A stretch of 64,000 nucleotides of DNA from Siphlonurus alternatus (GCA_949825025.1 OX463778.1:34612616-34676615), one strand, 5' to 3'. Positions 15,400-29,985 are shown, counted from the stretch's first letter. Notes: generated by a model from the letters alone, not told the origin. Program-made: numbers and translations.

Positions 15400-18300
15400 C
15401 CGCCGGGCTTGATAATACTTGTAATAGCTAGGTACTCTGGGGGATAGCAGCATGGTATTTCTGTTATATGTATAATTATGTACAAGGTTTGTAACAGCTT
15501 TGCCTGAATTTTCAACAGTATAAAGTGAATACTTATAACTATAAATGTTAACATACACGTTAAACTTTATGTATTTAATTCTAATTACGTTCATAAATTA
15601 GGAAGTATATTATCCCAAAAATTGCAGATTAGACTAGCCTAGTTTGCTCGTTTTGAAAAGCAAATTTACTAATGATAACCTTTGTCCGCAGCTACGTAAT
15701 GCAATACTTATCAGCTTGCAGCGTCGCGCTGTCAGCAAAGTAAAAAGACGATTTTGATACAAGCTTTTTTTAAAAAAAAAATGGTCTCTTTCAACAGTTT
15801 GAATCAAATAACCTAAAATTTGACTAAATTAAAAAAATAAATTGTATTAAATCTAGTTAATAAAGGTTTTGAAATCATTTTAACCTTCAAAATTGCATAT
15901 CATTGCTTCAACAAATTTCTATCTGTGAGGGTTCCACACTTAAACACAAATTAAGATTGACATTTCTAGCTAAGAATTTGTTAAATGAAGTTTGATATTC
16001 AAAGTATTATCACCACTTTACATTTTGACGTTTTAAGTCATCATGCAGTCATCTTTTTTTTTTTTAATGCAAGTAATTTAACTATTATCACAATGAACAT
16101 TTATAAAAAAACGAACATAATTATGCGAATAATATATAATAAAAACTTATGCAGAAGGTATCCCTGGGCTGATATTATGTTAATTTAACCGCAATGTGAT
16201 GCCTTTTTTTTAGTTTTCATTACTGCAGTTATATAGTATAATACAAACTATTCTGTTAGTTTTAATATTTAAAAATATTTAATATGCTGTCTCTCATAAA
16301 TATTTACATCAGATCAAAAAAATGAAAAGATACTTTTCACCATAGTGTAGACAAAACATCAAAATATGAGACATCGACATCCTCCTCAAGTCTTTGTTCG
16401 TGCTATCAAAGCAAATGTGAAAAAGTCCGTTCACGCGTTGCTACATCACTTCCCTGAGTGGACTTTGAGACAATCTGATGTTATGTTTTTTTTTATACTT
16501 GAATGAACTCTCGTAAGATTCTTGTTTCGTCTACAAATAGTATTTTATATACACATTATTATAGAATGCATATATACATTTATTTTTCAATTAATGTTTG
16601 CAAATAAAAAATTTGTTTGATCAATTTATTTTTTATTTACAAGGTAAAATATAATATCTATATGTGTGTATATATTTTTAAGTGTTTACATTAGTGGCAA
16701 CCATATATACTAAGTGCTTTTATAAAGTGAATGTTTTTCAACGTTCTTGATATATAAAAATGGAGATAAAAAAAAACATTAAATAAATAAAGACCCAAAT
16801 ATATAAAATTGTGTGTAGTAATAAAAAAAATGCTTTATAAAAAATATAAGTAACTATGGACATAAAAAAATAAGGGTAGAAATAAAATTTGATTTATTTA
16901 TTTATAAACAAACTTAAATAGTTGTTCAGATTCTCATCTTTGTTAAAAAAATTACTATTATTGTTTAGATCTTTCGAGTACTAATACTACTATAGCACGA
17001 CTATTTAAAATTATCTTCATATAAAAATACGAAATATGTTGAACTAACAGAAGTATATATTTATATCCAAAGTTCAGATTCGACGTGACGTCACAACAAA
17101 TGTTGACTCTTCTTGGCAAGCAGTTTCTTGCAACAATGCAGTAGCAGAGCTGGTGGTGATTATCGGTGGTACGGATGCATTTCATTAAATATAATGGATT
17201 GAGAAGAGACGTTGATTAATGAACGAGGCTGAATTTAATGAGCTGGATAAATTCAATTTTTTATCCAGCCTTTCAACTGTCGAACGAAAACAAGAGACAC
17301 CTAAGCTTACAAAAAATAAACTTCAAATCACAACATGATAAATGGTACAAAATTGAAGCTTTTATATTTTTATCAAAAGTTACACGTCTTATAAAATGGT
17401 CCTTTCATGAAAAATATTTTTTTATTATTTTTTGAACAGCAGAGCAATCACTGTTTACAAAAAAGGAAGGATAATGTCAAAGCTTTTATGTCAGTAAAGT
17501 TTCTTAAAGAACTCTGTTTACGCATTGCTTAAAAATAGTGTACTATTTACTAAAAAGATGGAGTCAATGTAATGATTTTGATGCCATGTTACATTCAACA
17601 TGTCGAGAGCTTCATCGTATATCGTATAAACGTTGTCGAGGTAAAAAAGAGTTAAGACATTATATATTGTCTATTCTCGCGTTCGAATAACTTTATAGAA
17701 TTTTATACTTTGTTCAATTGCTACGGGAGTTTGAACGTATTTTGTGTCAATACATAGATAAAAAGATCTTACTGTGTTGCAACAATACATTCAGGATATA
17801 AATACTTTTACTTATCTATAACTGTTTTGTCGTTATTGCTTTTGCGAGTATGCAAAAAGTAAATGGTCGGATCTATTTTTATTATTGAACATTGTTCAAT
17901 GAACTGTGTGAGGAATTATAGTGAAATTATAATACCATAACGTTTCCGTTAAGAAAAAAAATATATTAAACATTTATTAAAGAAGCCCTATCTCATATAG
18001 TGTCGATGCTATCTATACCTTTAATTTTTTATGTTTGAAACATTTTTTCAGTGGCATAAATGCAGAAGAGGCCTATGCTGACAAAGAGGCTGCGCCACTT
18101 CATTGCTGTATTGCTGTGCCCTACCTGAAAACCGGACCCAAAGGTGATAACTATACCGCGTCACGCCACTGATTTCAAAATCACTGGTTATTTTTGTAAA
18201 TTTTTCCTTCTTTTACTAGAGTATTTTTTTCAGCATACATAAATTAGTTATAGATTGTGCCTGAAAATACAAGAGCATTTATCAACATGCTAAATAATTA

Positions 18301-21300
18301 CAGTAAATATGGATGCTCTTCCAACAGCATAATATATATAATTTAGAAACATCGCAAAGCCATAAGCTTTGACCACAACAAGAATATTAAATATTCCATT
18401 TATTGATATTTTGACCGAGCATCTCGGAGATGTTTTCCTACTTCGGAGGCTCTGTCATTGGTCGGTCGAGCGAGAAGAATCAGAGCTCACAGACGTCTCA
18501 GCGGGATGTCAGGCACACTCGTGAATGTCCGGAATACACAAAAGCACGTCACAAGCGTGCGCTCCGATGACTCGACTCTGATTCATTTTACGTTCCAACA
18601 TTGTTTGCATAAAATCTCAAATATTACTCTAAAGAAAAAAAAGTACTATAGGATGAATATAGATGATGTTTACTCTTATATATTTTTTTGACAGGGGTAT
18701 ATATATAAGTATTGTTGTTGTTGAAGCAGAAAAAAAAATGGGGAGAGTAAGGTTCGAGATTGATGTTTGGACAGAAAAACTTTTATTCACTTGTAGTGGG
18801 ACAAAAGTGAAGTTGGGAGAACCCTGCATAAGAAAGTTACAGTTGGGAAGAGAGGTCAGCAACGTAAACAAACATTCAGTCGAGTAGAACCAATAATCTT
18901 CAACCCTTAAGGAAACTTGACCATACGCTAACACATGAAACGTGAAACTATCGATATATTTTAGCTTATATTATTTTAAGGAACAAAAATATAGTGACAC
19001 TTTCAACACTTTTATTCTGTATATATTTTATTGCTTCAGAGTATTTTATACTTTATATTTTGTAATACATTTTTTAATAGTTAAAGAGGGGTATTTAAAC
19101 GCTACAGCTCACACTTCCAATTAAGTTAACAATATGTTTTTAAGTATAGTAAATAGATGAACTATAGTAAATAATAATACATTCGTACAAATGAAATGTA
19201 AAACAAAATCATTGTAATGACATTAAAAATTTAACTACACCTTATAGTATTAGCATAAAAAAAATCTCTATAAAAGCAGATTTATAATACATCATAGTAT
19301 ATTTTATTAGCATAATTTTGTAATACATATTTCAAAAAGTTTACAGCTTATAATATAGAGTGATAAAATGTAATGAGTTTTCTTTAACACTTGCAGTTTA
19401 CTCGCACGACACGTAGCTTCCACGACGTCATTACATGAAGTGCGTTATGACAAAGAGGTGTCCCGAACGAAACTGATGAGTTGGCGACGCGAGTCACGGA
19501 ACGAGAGTGAAGCTGGAAGAGCCTGGAGTGACGCACGCCGGACAAAGAGTCACGTCAAGTGAAAACTGACGAGATGAAGAACACCTTTATCTTTAAGGTA
19601 GATCGCACGTCTGCAGGAAACACGAAATAACACGTCCGGCACTTTTAACTAGTCCACTTTTCACCATGATATCGAAAGTGTTTGGGTCAATAAAATATGA
19701 ACTCAAATCACCATGAAGGTCTTATTTGTACGTACATTTTTGTGTACGATTTTATTGTGTTGAAATTCAATCATTTGGTACGTCTTTTAATATTGCTGCC
19801 AATAGAAAAGTCATGAATATATCCTGAATTCAAAATTTCAAAAAAAAAAGGAGCAGGATTTTTTATTCAATACAAGATTAATCTATTCTAACTCATAAGA
19901 TCATCTGTACCAAGCAATAATTGAAAGTACCACATGTTAAAGTGTTATATGATGCATTTTATATAATTATATGGTGTCCATAATAATTGACAATTCTTAA
20001 TACTGTCCGTGTGTGACAGTTGTACCCAACGAGGAAAGTATTTGACATAATTTGTGCTTGATAATAAGTGGAATTTTCCATGTAGTTGAATCACTTTAAA
20101 TTTAAATAATTTAAAGATATTTAAAATTTAAGTTTTAATTCACAATTTAACATGAAAAGACAGTTTTAAAATAAAAAATTGACATCTTGAAAATCATAAT
20201 CCAAAATTTAGACCATTTAATTATTTTAACGTTCAAACTATTTTCAATAATCATTTTTTTTTATTATTATTTGCACCACCTATATTCTTATTACTTTTTT
20301 TTTTTTTTTATAATATCACTATTAATTTTATTTCAGCTTGCGTCCTGGAAAGTATTGCCAGCTTGGAGTAAATTCTGCGTGACGGTAGAAATAATGGCTG
20401 CCATAAAGTTTAGCGAGCTAAGGGACCTTTACTTTGCTCGCAATCGCGGAAATGTAACCATTTTTTTTTTTATATGTACCAGTGAAAAATGAAGCAAAGA
20501 ACTAAGCTCTAGAAAAAGATTCAAAGTAGCTGCAAACTGTACTCAAAAATAAAGAAAAAAGGATTTCGTTTTTTTCTTCTTGTTTTAAACAGATTTAATC
20601 TAGAAAGTTTAAAACGATAAAATGAGAGGATGAAAATATTGAAAATCTTTTATTATTTATCATCTGTTCTCCATCCACTTTATTTTTATTTACAATGAAT
20701 TCCATTCCATTAATTTTATTCTATAAAAAAAGTTGTTTACATGATTATAATATATTTTTCACACTACAACAAATTCATTAGATTGTCACTATACATTTTA
20801 TTTGTGACTGTTGGGTGCGAACTTTCGCTCTAAATCATCAAACACAAAGAGGAAACGAATTAAATGTACTAAAAAATAAAATTTGTGACGACAACGTCGT
20901 GACAATTTGTTGTGTTCGTGGAATAATTACAAAGACAAAAAAATCATTAGTATTTTTTTCCTTCATCTCAGTTATATATATATGTGAACTTCGTAATTTG
21001 CATAATCATTAAAATTAGAATTTAAAACAAGTATTTGTACTTGCAAAAAAAAAAAAAAAAAAAAATCTCATGTCCTTAAGAATACCAAATGTGTTCTTCG
21101 TGTCGTTTTTTTCATTTTTAAAAAAATATACAACTATTGTTTTTTATTCTGAGCTCGTCAAAAGAACAAGTCAAACTTTTTCATTCCATGCCTGGCAGAC
21201 TTTATAATATCGATTTTAATTTTTTCTCTTACTTTGAAAGTGTTATGATGAAACAATAAAGATATTCTGAGCTTCACAATATCGTACTCTGCATCATAAT

Positions 21301-22248
21301 GATGATATACTGTTGCAGTAAAATCATTTTAAAATATACCTATATACATGCAATCAAAACTATGATTAAAATCCAGTCTATGCATTGTTGTATTATATAT
21401 CTAGTGACGGGTGTGATCCAAAATTTGCTCCTCCTAAAAGTTATTTATTACTGTATGCCGGGAAGCAAGCTTGAAAGTTATGTAAAGTTTTAAATTTATG
21501 ATGTAGGCAGAGGACGCCCCCATCGTACGATAATTCAGTGACTGTATTTCCATACCCAGTTGTACCGGCAGCAGCATTCTCTGTGGAGCCACTAAATCTT
21601 CGGGGAGAAGAAAAAAAAGTGCATGTTGCGTACGTGCAGTAAAATATTGCACATGCTCTTGTGGCAGGTATTCGGATTGAGGGTGGGTAATTTTATACAG
21701 TCCACTTGTAAGCGAGAATTTATTTCATAGGTGTTGTGAAAAATATATCGCTTCAAGTGAATATTTAATGTTTTTAATTTAAATTTTGTTGTATATTGAG
21801 TGCTATTGTCTGGAAAGTTACATAAATAATGGAACAAATTTTTTATAAATAAAATTAAAGTTCATAAAAAGTCTATTGGAGTATCATAAATTTTTTTTTG
21901 ATAATGTTGGTGTTGTAACTTACTATGATATTTTCAAATAAATATGACTTCAAGGCCAAAACTCTTTTAATCAAAAACTTTTTTATAAAACTACCCTAGA
22001 AAAAAGTTCGCAGAAAACAAAGTAAAATATAAAAAAAAATTACAAGGAAAACACATTTTACGTATACAGATCACAAAAAATACACACTGGCTACAAAACT
22101 CAATACGAGTCCCTCAGTCAATCAAGACAATAATATATTATTTTCTCTTCTGGCTGCCTGCTGAATACATACATACTTCCGTATGTAAATTACAGTATTG
22201 CAAACGATCCTCCTTAATTATCCCGAAGCAACTCGGGTACTCGCGAGA

Positions 22249-22480
22249 CTATTGTTGTATCACGTGGCTGCGGGGCAACAATGAGGAACTTGCCAACAAT
22301 GGGTAGACGACGACGCGGCGAGCAATTAAGTGCAGAGCTATCAGCCAACTAAACAAGGGCCGAGAAGTGGCACTCTGAACAAACAGTAGACTACTTGAGA
22401 TGTACGACAACAGAACCTTTACTGCAGCAACTCCTGCATAAACTTCAGGGTTCACAACCGCCATTTTCTTTTGTATCCTG
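22249..22480 (-). other. possible short first coding exon, unrecognised
   Basis: A minus-strand ATG at 22464 in a good initiation context (AAAATGG) opens a 71-codon hydrophobic frame beginning MAVVNPEVYAGVAA. It is preceded by a reasonable splice acceptor (TATTTTACAG) about 16 bases upstream, and a donor-like GTAAAG follows codon 14. The sequence is GC-richer than its surroundings. I recognise no family and no neighbouring exon, so this is a weak candidate only. Confidence 0.15.
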
Positions 22481-24266
22481 TAAAATATGCAACTTATCTA
22501 ACTTCTTTGTACAGTGAATAACATAAGTCTCAGGAGTTTAATGTTTCATTTTACTTTTCAGTATTTATTTAATTTAAAAAAAAAAAAAAAAATCAACTTC
22601 TTTATTATTTTGCGAGTGTTTTGGATTACTTGAGATTCTACTAAAAATCACTGTTTCTAATTTTAATAGAACAAGTAAAGAATATAAATAAAGTATAATT
22701 GCATGTGTTATATAATATATGTCCTTATTTATTTTTGGAACATTAAATTACGGAGTAGTTCATCATTATTTCATTCTATGAATCTTGAAGCAAAATATAA
22801 ATAATTTAACTTTATGTAATAAATTTCTTGGACAATTTTTTTTCCTATGTTTGATTATTAAATATTATTATGAATTTATGAAAAAAAAATATACATGCTG
22901 AGAAACTACACGATATAGAAGTCTAAAGCGGTATTATACATTATACGATAAAATTTTTGTTTATAAGAAAAGTTGTATGTACATATATTATGTTATTCAT
23001 ATTGTTATTGTTTTTTTTTTTATTTATTCAGCAACAGTTACAGAACCAATGTACCAAATATAATAGAGAATAGAGATAATTCAGACTCTTTCATTAAGAA
23101 ATTCTTCGTTGGTTTATTAGCTACACCATGACCAGTCTAATTAATTTCTCTATTACATGCTGAATTATTTGCACCATACAGATATAAACTACGCAATTCC
23201 CCCTCAATGGTAATATTCAGAAGTGCAAACTTCTTCGTATACAAGACTGCAGTGCTCATTCATTTTTGAGCAAAGAAATCTAAACAAAGACGCGCTGACA
23301 GACGAAACTTACAAATCGTGTTATAAAAGCGGGGGTCGTCATGGCAACGACACACCTCGACAACACGTGGCCAGGAAAACCGGTTTCTACTAACAGCTAA
23401 TGTCACCGCTCAAGTCGATGACATCATAGATTTTATTCATGTAAAATCTTCTAGCAAGTGATTGGGAGTTAAATTTCATGTAATGTAATTTAGCATGGCT
23501 TTGTGTAAGATATAACTGTAATATCAGATTAATATGCGTGTAACGTGCGAGTCAAAATAAGCCAATGTCATCGTATTGAAAGTGACATTGAGTATATTTA
23601 CATAACAAAACACTATAATATTATAGCAGCCACGAGTTGAATGTAAATGTGTGGTCATTTTACAGTTAGTATAACTTCTCGCTTGTATGAAGAAAATATG
23701 ATATTATCCACCAACATGTGGTTAATATAAACTGCGTCATCTAGATGCGATTTGAAAATATAATTTCAATTTCAATTTAGTTGAATAATCAGCATAGATT
23801 TTAAAGGTTTTGAAATTAACTTTCTAACATTGTTTACATACATTTTTCCATATTATAATTATAGGTGATATTTAAACTTTAACTTATTTTAGATATATTA
23901 GTCTACAAATTGTTTTGCTAAAATTATACCAAATTCCATGCATACAATTTCTGGTACCAAAAATTTCTTGGCTAAATCTAGCCCTTATTATCATATTTTC
24001 TGTTGTAATTAAATTTAAATTAAAGTTTTGTTCAAGTACTTGGCGATGGTAGAAAATTCGTCGATATTCAATTGCGGTGACTTGCGTAACGAGCTCGTTA
24101 GATGTGATCACCGTGACTTGGGGGTCGGAGATCGCTGCCGTAACTCACGGAGGATTTTCTCAACACCCGAGGCCGCACATGATCCGTGCATTCTGAGCCC
24201 ACGTCTCTGACACGCAAAGTCACGGATCACGTTGCACTTCTCGCAGCTCCAACTACGTACTACGTC

Positions 24267-24313
24267 TTATAATCCAAGATCCCTTTACTTAGTAAAGGGA
24301 TCTTGGATTATAA
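24267..24313. repeat. perfect palindrome, 23 bp arms with 1-base loop
   Basis: The left arm is 24267-24289, the centre base 24290 and the right arm 24291-24313, with all 23 pairs complementary. It sits at the edge of a GC-richer island. Confidence 0.95.
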
Positions 24314-26431
24314 TCTTCGTGTGAAGTAAAATCACGTCATTTTCTTCTCAAACAAGAGAAAACTCTAAAACGGTTTCATTCAATGTATATAATATATTAT
24401 TTTTTCTATAACCAAGTTTCTTCCGATTATCTATAATTATTATGCATATTATGATGTGTTGGTTCTTGTGTCTGTGTTGTTCCTATGTCTATATAATTAT
24501 ATTATATGTACCAATTAATTTTATACCGTATGTACACTATTTGTGTTTAATAAAAGAATTATAATATTATTAAAAATTTTTTGTTGTAATTATTATAATT
24601 AAACTTAATCAAAACAATAAACTATAGGATGAATTTTTATTCAGATTGTTTATAGTATTTATATTATGCTTCTATTTTAAGTTAGTATGTACTGTACTTA
24701 ATTGTACGGTCTTCTGTTTCCAATTTTTCCAATTAAGGAAATCCTAAATTTGTTAACATTGCAGACTGTATATTCTATCATTTATGTCACCCTTTTTTCT
24801 CATTCTTAAAAACATGGCAATGAGTATAATAGTATATTTCTCACTATTATATTTGATACATAACTTGCGTGATATTTGTTACTTGTAAAAATCAATAATT
24901 TTGACGAAATTGAACCATCACTTTGACGCACCATCGCTCGCGTCATCGTCACTAAAAGCTCCCTCCTTCCCCTCCCCCAGCTTGCAATTAGCTCTGACAG
25001 GAAGTCATTCCTAAAGTCTCAGACTGTTGGTGCTTTAAGTTTCTTGGAGTATGCTGAGTGCATGCAGGGAAAGTGTTCTGAAGATTCGCTGCAAGTTTCC
25101 TTAAATGTTATGTCTCGAAACTATCACATTAAATTCATACAGAGACAAGATATAATGGAGAATTCGATATACAAAAGATACTTTATTGAGGAGGGAACGC
25201 GATTTAAATTTTTAAATGCCACTATCTCTCACGTGCATAAAGGGGGGAAATAATAATCCTTTTTGATTAAAATCAATAAAAATAATAGTATCATAGAATT
25301 TTGTTATTTATGTGTATGAGTTGCGTTCATTATACTAGAAATAAAATAAGGAAAAATCTATATTATTGTTTTTGTTTACATAACATTAAAACACTATAAA
25401 ATAATTATATCATTAATATAAAAATAATAAGTAGCAGCAAAGTATTATATATAATAGTTGACGAGATTCTTGTTTGCTGATTACAAAGTAATGTTGTAAT
25501 ATAAAATGCATTGTATTGATTTCTAACATGACATAAAAAAAAAACATGCGTTATATTTATCTATACTGCATGGACAATGGTAACTGCGCACGTTTATTAG
25601 TATAGCAAGGCAACGATTTTATAATAGGTATGAGGCAGTGTCAGCTACGAGCAGTTTAGCAGCACATTGACATGACTGTATAGTTAAATTAATTTTTTAT
25701 TTCCACCGGAAATTGGTACCCTTTGGTTGTTTTAGTAAATTTGTATAATTTTAGTATTACGAAAAGTGACCCCCCGTATTGAGTTCTGAATATCTAATTG
25801 TAGCTACTTCCGGCGGACAATTTTGTTAATGCCACTTTAGGAAATTGTCAAAGCTTGTCACACAGCAGGTTGACTGTCACTCATCAATCATGTGAGCCTG
25901 ATGAATGGAATATCAGTCTTACTATATACATATATAGTAGGTCAAAATAGTAAACAAAAGCTTTCTCTCGTGTTAACGGGGCATAGTTGAAATTACATGC
26001 AGTTTTACGTATTGAGTTATACGTATTCAAATTGGCTGTGAATTCCTTTAATTATATTTTACATCTACCACAAATGTAGAAATTTATAGAACTTAAGCAA
26101 TATCGTATTTCTATCAGTACGCGGAAGCTTTTTATCAATTTCATAATTATTCGAGGAGCGGAAGTTTGTAGTTCTACAGCTAAAAGTGGTGCGACGTATA
26201 AAGCATTCAAAATTATATTCCCTATAACTTTATCGGTACGGAATTACAGTAAAGTTATCAACGTTTCATTTCAATGTGCATGTGCAGTCACATTCATTGA
26301 GAAATTAAATACATTTACATACAGTCAGGAAGTATCGCTTACACATGCAATACTCATCATGTTTCAAGCACTCTTGTTACAATAATTATGTTGCGAGATG
26401 TGTGTTTGTCATGATCATCAACTTATTACTT

Positions 26432-26433
<2 letters not shown>

Positions 26434-26520
<87 letters not shown>
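26434..26520. repeat. (CT)n microsatellite
   Basis: Uninterrupted CT dinucleotide run of about 43 copies. Confidence 0.97.
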
Positions 26521-26523
<3 letters not shown>

Positions 26524-27645
26524 AATTATTTGCATTTCTAACATTGAAATTCAAATATGGTATATAGGAATTCATTTATTCAGTGTGTAGTGTAAACAGC
26601 AGTGTAAGCAAAATCTATAGACACTTATTGTACAGTTTAGTTTGCAGAAAGTCTTTTCAAATGTAAAAAACATAACGCTTGCCTTGCTTTCATCAAAATT
26701 GTACTTCTTCTTCAAGAGATCAAATAATTAATGTTGTGCACAACGCTACAAAATATATTTTATGTGGTGTATTCATGAAATTGAATCATGATTTCTTGAT
26801 TATTTTATTTTCGGGGTTGTTTGGACCATTATATATGCCATATGTCATCTATACAACTTTTAACACTAAAATAAAGTAATATTAAATTTAGTAGAATTTT
26901 TAAAGTTATAAGAAATACATGTATCTGTTATTTCAAGCCAGTAATTTTTTATAATTTACCAATACTATTTTTCCAGTTTAGTAGATAAACACTATAAAAA
27001 ATATCAAGTAAACACAAAAATATATTAAATATAATGAAAATGAGATAGAAGAATAAAACCTCGTCGATTTAAATTTAAAATAATTATATTAAATAATTAA
27101 TGAAATTTGTGGATTAAGAATTAAATATTGTACAACACTATAGTTGTATATTGTACAACTATACGCGAGGAGTAGGAGTATGGTTTTTGATAGATGTGCA
27201 ATAATTAACTAAAAACATCAAAATAACGGTGATTTAGAATTAAGAACTTGGCAAGAGTATCATTCTTATAAGACAAAGGTACAACACAACATTCTTTGTA
27301 TTATAATACGCGACTCTGACACATAATTGTTAGAACTTTCTAAAAATTTATTTTGGCGTTAAATTTGGAAATTATCAAGTATCATAACAGAAAGTCATGT
27401 CAAAATTAAATAACGAAATGGGTATAATTTTTTTTACAGTAGTTTTTACTTTGTTATTGCAAAAAATGAAGTTAAAAGAGGATTGCAAAATTTTGAGCCG
27501 GCGTTTTGATACTCATTACAAAATACGATAAAATTCCCCACGACCTTGAGTGTACTTGATATTTCCTATTTTCTTGAGCAATTAGCCTGCTAGAAAGTGA
27601 GATATAAATATAAATAGTGATGCAAATTGCAGCACGTGTACTTAC

Positions 27646-27790
27646 GTTGGGTGCGATGCAAGCCGGCTTGTCAGACGTCCCCTGCCATCTCGCAGTCGCC
27701 GCGAACTGCCGCGTGGAACCGCGAGCCGCTGACCTTATATGTCACAATATCAACTCGCGCTCATTGGTCCGTGGATTAACCAATCACAGT
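27646..27790 (-). promoter_or_regulatory. TATA/CCAAT core promoter with non-coding first exon
   Basis: On the minus strand two CCAAT boxes occur, one as ATTGG (complement of 27780-27784) and one as CCAAT (complement of 27763-27767). They are followed by a TATA box, TATAAGG (complement of 27733-27739). A start site would be expected near 27705. The CpG-rich sequence below it ends in a consensus donor GTAAGT (complement of 27640-27645), so it looks like a 5'UTR exon of about 60 bases. It contains a five-codon upstream frame (ATG GCA GGG GAC GTC stop). The nearest downstream coding exon on this strand is the FLVCR-like exon at 8698, which needs an upstream 5'UTR exon. That link is inference. Confidence 0.5.
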
Positions 27791-27799
27791 CATGGACAT

Positions 27800-29455
27800 T
27801 GTAGTTAGCGCGGGAAATTATTACCAACTTATGTTTAATATTTCTAATCTCAAATTTAATCATTTTAAGATAAGGATAAAATTAAATTTATAGCTTGGAT
27901 CTATGCGATTAAATGTTTTAGATTATCAGTTTCTGATAAGAACGTGAAGAACAAAAAGAACGGCCCCTGTGATATAAGCAACTTGTGATACACTCGAGGT
28001 AAAAAAGTTGCATAATTTACAGGTGTTATATTTAATTGTTATGGTTTCCCCAGCTTATCATTTTTTGCTGCATTGAATCTGGGTATTAAGTTCACATATA
28101 TTTTGCACTTCCTACAGTTGCACAGCTTATAAGCATATAGTTCCTTAGACATGTGCAAGAGTGTACGACACCACACTTTAATTAATTAATACGTAGCATT
28201 TTTCCAAACACGATGATGATAATCTTGCATATCTTGCATCTTACTAAACCTTTGCTATGACATCACAGCTATTTATTTTTAAGTCGAGATATTCTTAGAC
28301 ATATACATCACTCATAAACTAAATATACTAGCAAAAAGAAGCTGAAGCAAAAAAATGTAATTTTATATAAAATTTAAACTTTTTCTAAAAAAAAAAATAT
28401 CATGTGAATGTAGCAACTTTTTAACTGCGTTAAAAATACCAACTTACAATGTAACAATTCCACTTTAAATGAATGTTGATAGTATGATAAATAACATCAT
28501 ACTGTAATATACTAAAAGCACCTTAGAATGTTTTGTATTTACGAAACTTATACTAAACACTACGGGCTATGCATGTTAAACCCAGTCACATGGATCAACA
28601 AAATGCGAAGTTGCAAATTTAGAGAGTTGGCAATGCGCCCTACGCATGCGTTTTGCTCCATACCATAGCACTGAAAAGAGTAAAAAAAGTTTAATGGCAG
28701 AAGTCGCCAGCTTGCGAGAATGCACGATTGTGTCTCGTGAGACTTCGTTCCCTCATCGTATGATTTTCCCTCCAGTGATAAGAAATCGATAACAGCAGCA
28801 TCCGCTGGAGTGCATCTCTGCTGTGGAGCCAAGTGGGACGCCTGCGTACAACGACGCCTCATCATCCCGCGCGTAATTTTGTTTATCAGAAAACATCGCC
28901 GAGCCGGCAAATTAATAAGCCGACAGTGTTAAATGAAAAATACACACTAGCTGGCAATTTGGATATATATTTACCGAGCAATCAAAGTATAATTTGCCCT
29001 TCTTTTGTCAATAGTAGAATTAATAAAGTGATTGATTTATACCGATAATTGAATAATTATGTAATTAATATAAATTAACAACGCAGGAATCTGTGACAAG
29101 TCAGTGAATTTGGAAAGTTTCCAGGTATTCCTTTCTTGGCGTCTCCATGGCTAGAGGATTTGAAGGTCACATAGACTAAAAACACCACTGACCGCTCCCA
29201 ACGCTGCAGAAAATAAAAAATAAATGCAAGGGAGCGCCATCCTACGAGAAAAGTACAAAATTATTTATTTAGGCTTCACCATTTCAGCGATTTCAGTTCA
29301 AGAAAACTAGAGTGAGCTCAAGTTTCAAAACTCGATCCAAATTAAGTTAATGATGTTATGCAGGCATTGAACCATTTGATTTTTAATTTTACAACCCTAT
29401 GGTGCAATTCTGCAGTAGATATTATGCTCTGTATATGATTATTTCTGAGAAATTT
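27800..29455. other. non-coding region upstream of the candidate promoter
   Basis: Nothing recognisable. A 116-codon minus-strand frame at 28560-28910 resembles no family and has no signature of coding, so I leave it out. Confidence 0.45.
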
Positions 29456-29459
29456 AAAT

Positions 29460-29821
29460 ATTTTTTTTTTTAGTTTTTAATCAAACCCTATTGGGTACTT
29501 CTATTTACTAATTACATACTACTTTGAAACCCCGAACCTTCCGAAACCCTAACTTGAGCGTTTCGCGGGCTCTTCTGGAACGAGGGCGGCCACGGCCTTG
29601 CAAATCCATCCCGGCATTTGCCTGCGGCTGAGGGAAACGTGGAAACCTCAGCCAGGATGGACGCTACAGCTTTTGTCAATGAACCGGAAGTGCAATGGTC
29701 CAAAGCCAGGGGAACCACATAGTGGAAAAGCGCAACGTTTTACCCCTGGGTGGGAAACGTGGTTTTTGTTGAAAATGGTCACCCATCCAACTACTAACCA
29801 CGCGCGGCGTTGCTTGACTTA
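29460..29821 (-). mobile_element. 5S-rRNA-headed SINE (SINE3 type), truncated copy 1
   Basis: Read on the minus strand, the high-coordinate end contains the last part of a 5S rRNA-like head (complement of GGTCACCCATCCAACTACTA at about 29777-29796). A body follows with the TGAGGGAAACGTGGAAACCTCAGCCAGGATGG region also seen in the copy at 50.3 kb, and a short A-rich tail (T run at about 29461-29471 on the plus strand). The 5S head is cut at 29821, where a complex (AAT/TA)n tract starts. The copy is diverged from that at 50283-50690. Confidence 0.75.
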
Positions 29822-29985
29822 ATTAATTAAATTAATAATTAATAATAATAATAATAATTTATTATAATATTATTATTATAATATTATAATATTATATAAT
29901 ATAATAATAATATATATAATATAATATAATATATATAATATTATATTATAATATTATAATAATAATAAATTATTAATTTAAATAT
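29822..29985. repeat. compound (AAT)n/(TA)n low-complexity tract
   Basis: An A/T-only tract of interleaved AAT, TATAA and ATATT repeats abuts the truncated 5S-type SINE. Confidence 0.9.

Larger units (their letters stand above)
13210..27640. other. long gene-poor AT-rich region
   Basis: No coding sequence recognised on either strand. It contains (GA)n at 15324-15394, (CT)n at 26434-26520, several homopolymer runs, a perfect palindrome at 24267-24313, and GC-richer islands near 14570-14745, 18420-18600, 19400-19640, 22250-22480 and 24030-24260. Some islands carry CCAAT or TGACGTCA-like motifs and could be 5' exons or regulatory DNA, but none gave a protein I recognise. If the 27.7 kb promoter drives the FLVCR-like gene, this is its first intron. 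Confidence 0.5.

Noticed and set aside
15261..15594. Serine-leucine repeat frames
   Set aside because: Products of the (GA)n tract. The same applies to the frame over (CT)n at 26345-26590.
19440..19520. GAAACTGATGAG next to GCGACGCGAG, recalling a hammerhead ribozyme core
   Set aside because: The CTGATGAG box is present, but the required stem II followed by GAAA in the correct order is not, and flanking stems do not pair.
28560..28910. 116-codon minus-strand frame
   Set aside because: No recognisable domain, no clear splice sites and low-information sequence; it may be part of a GC-richer island.
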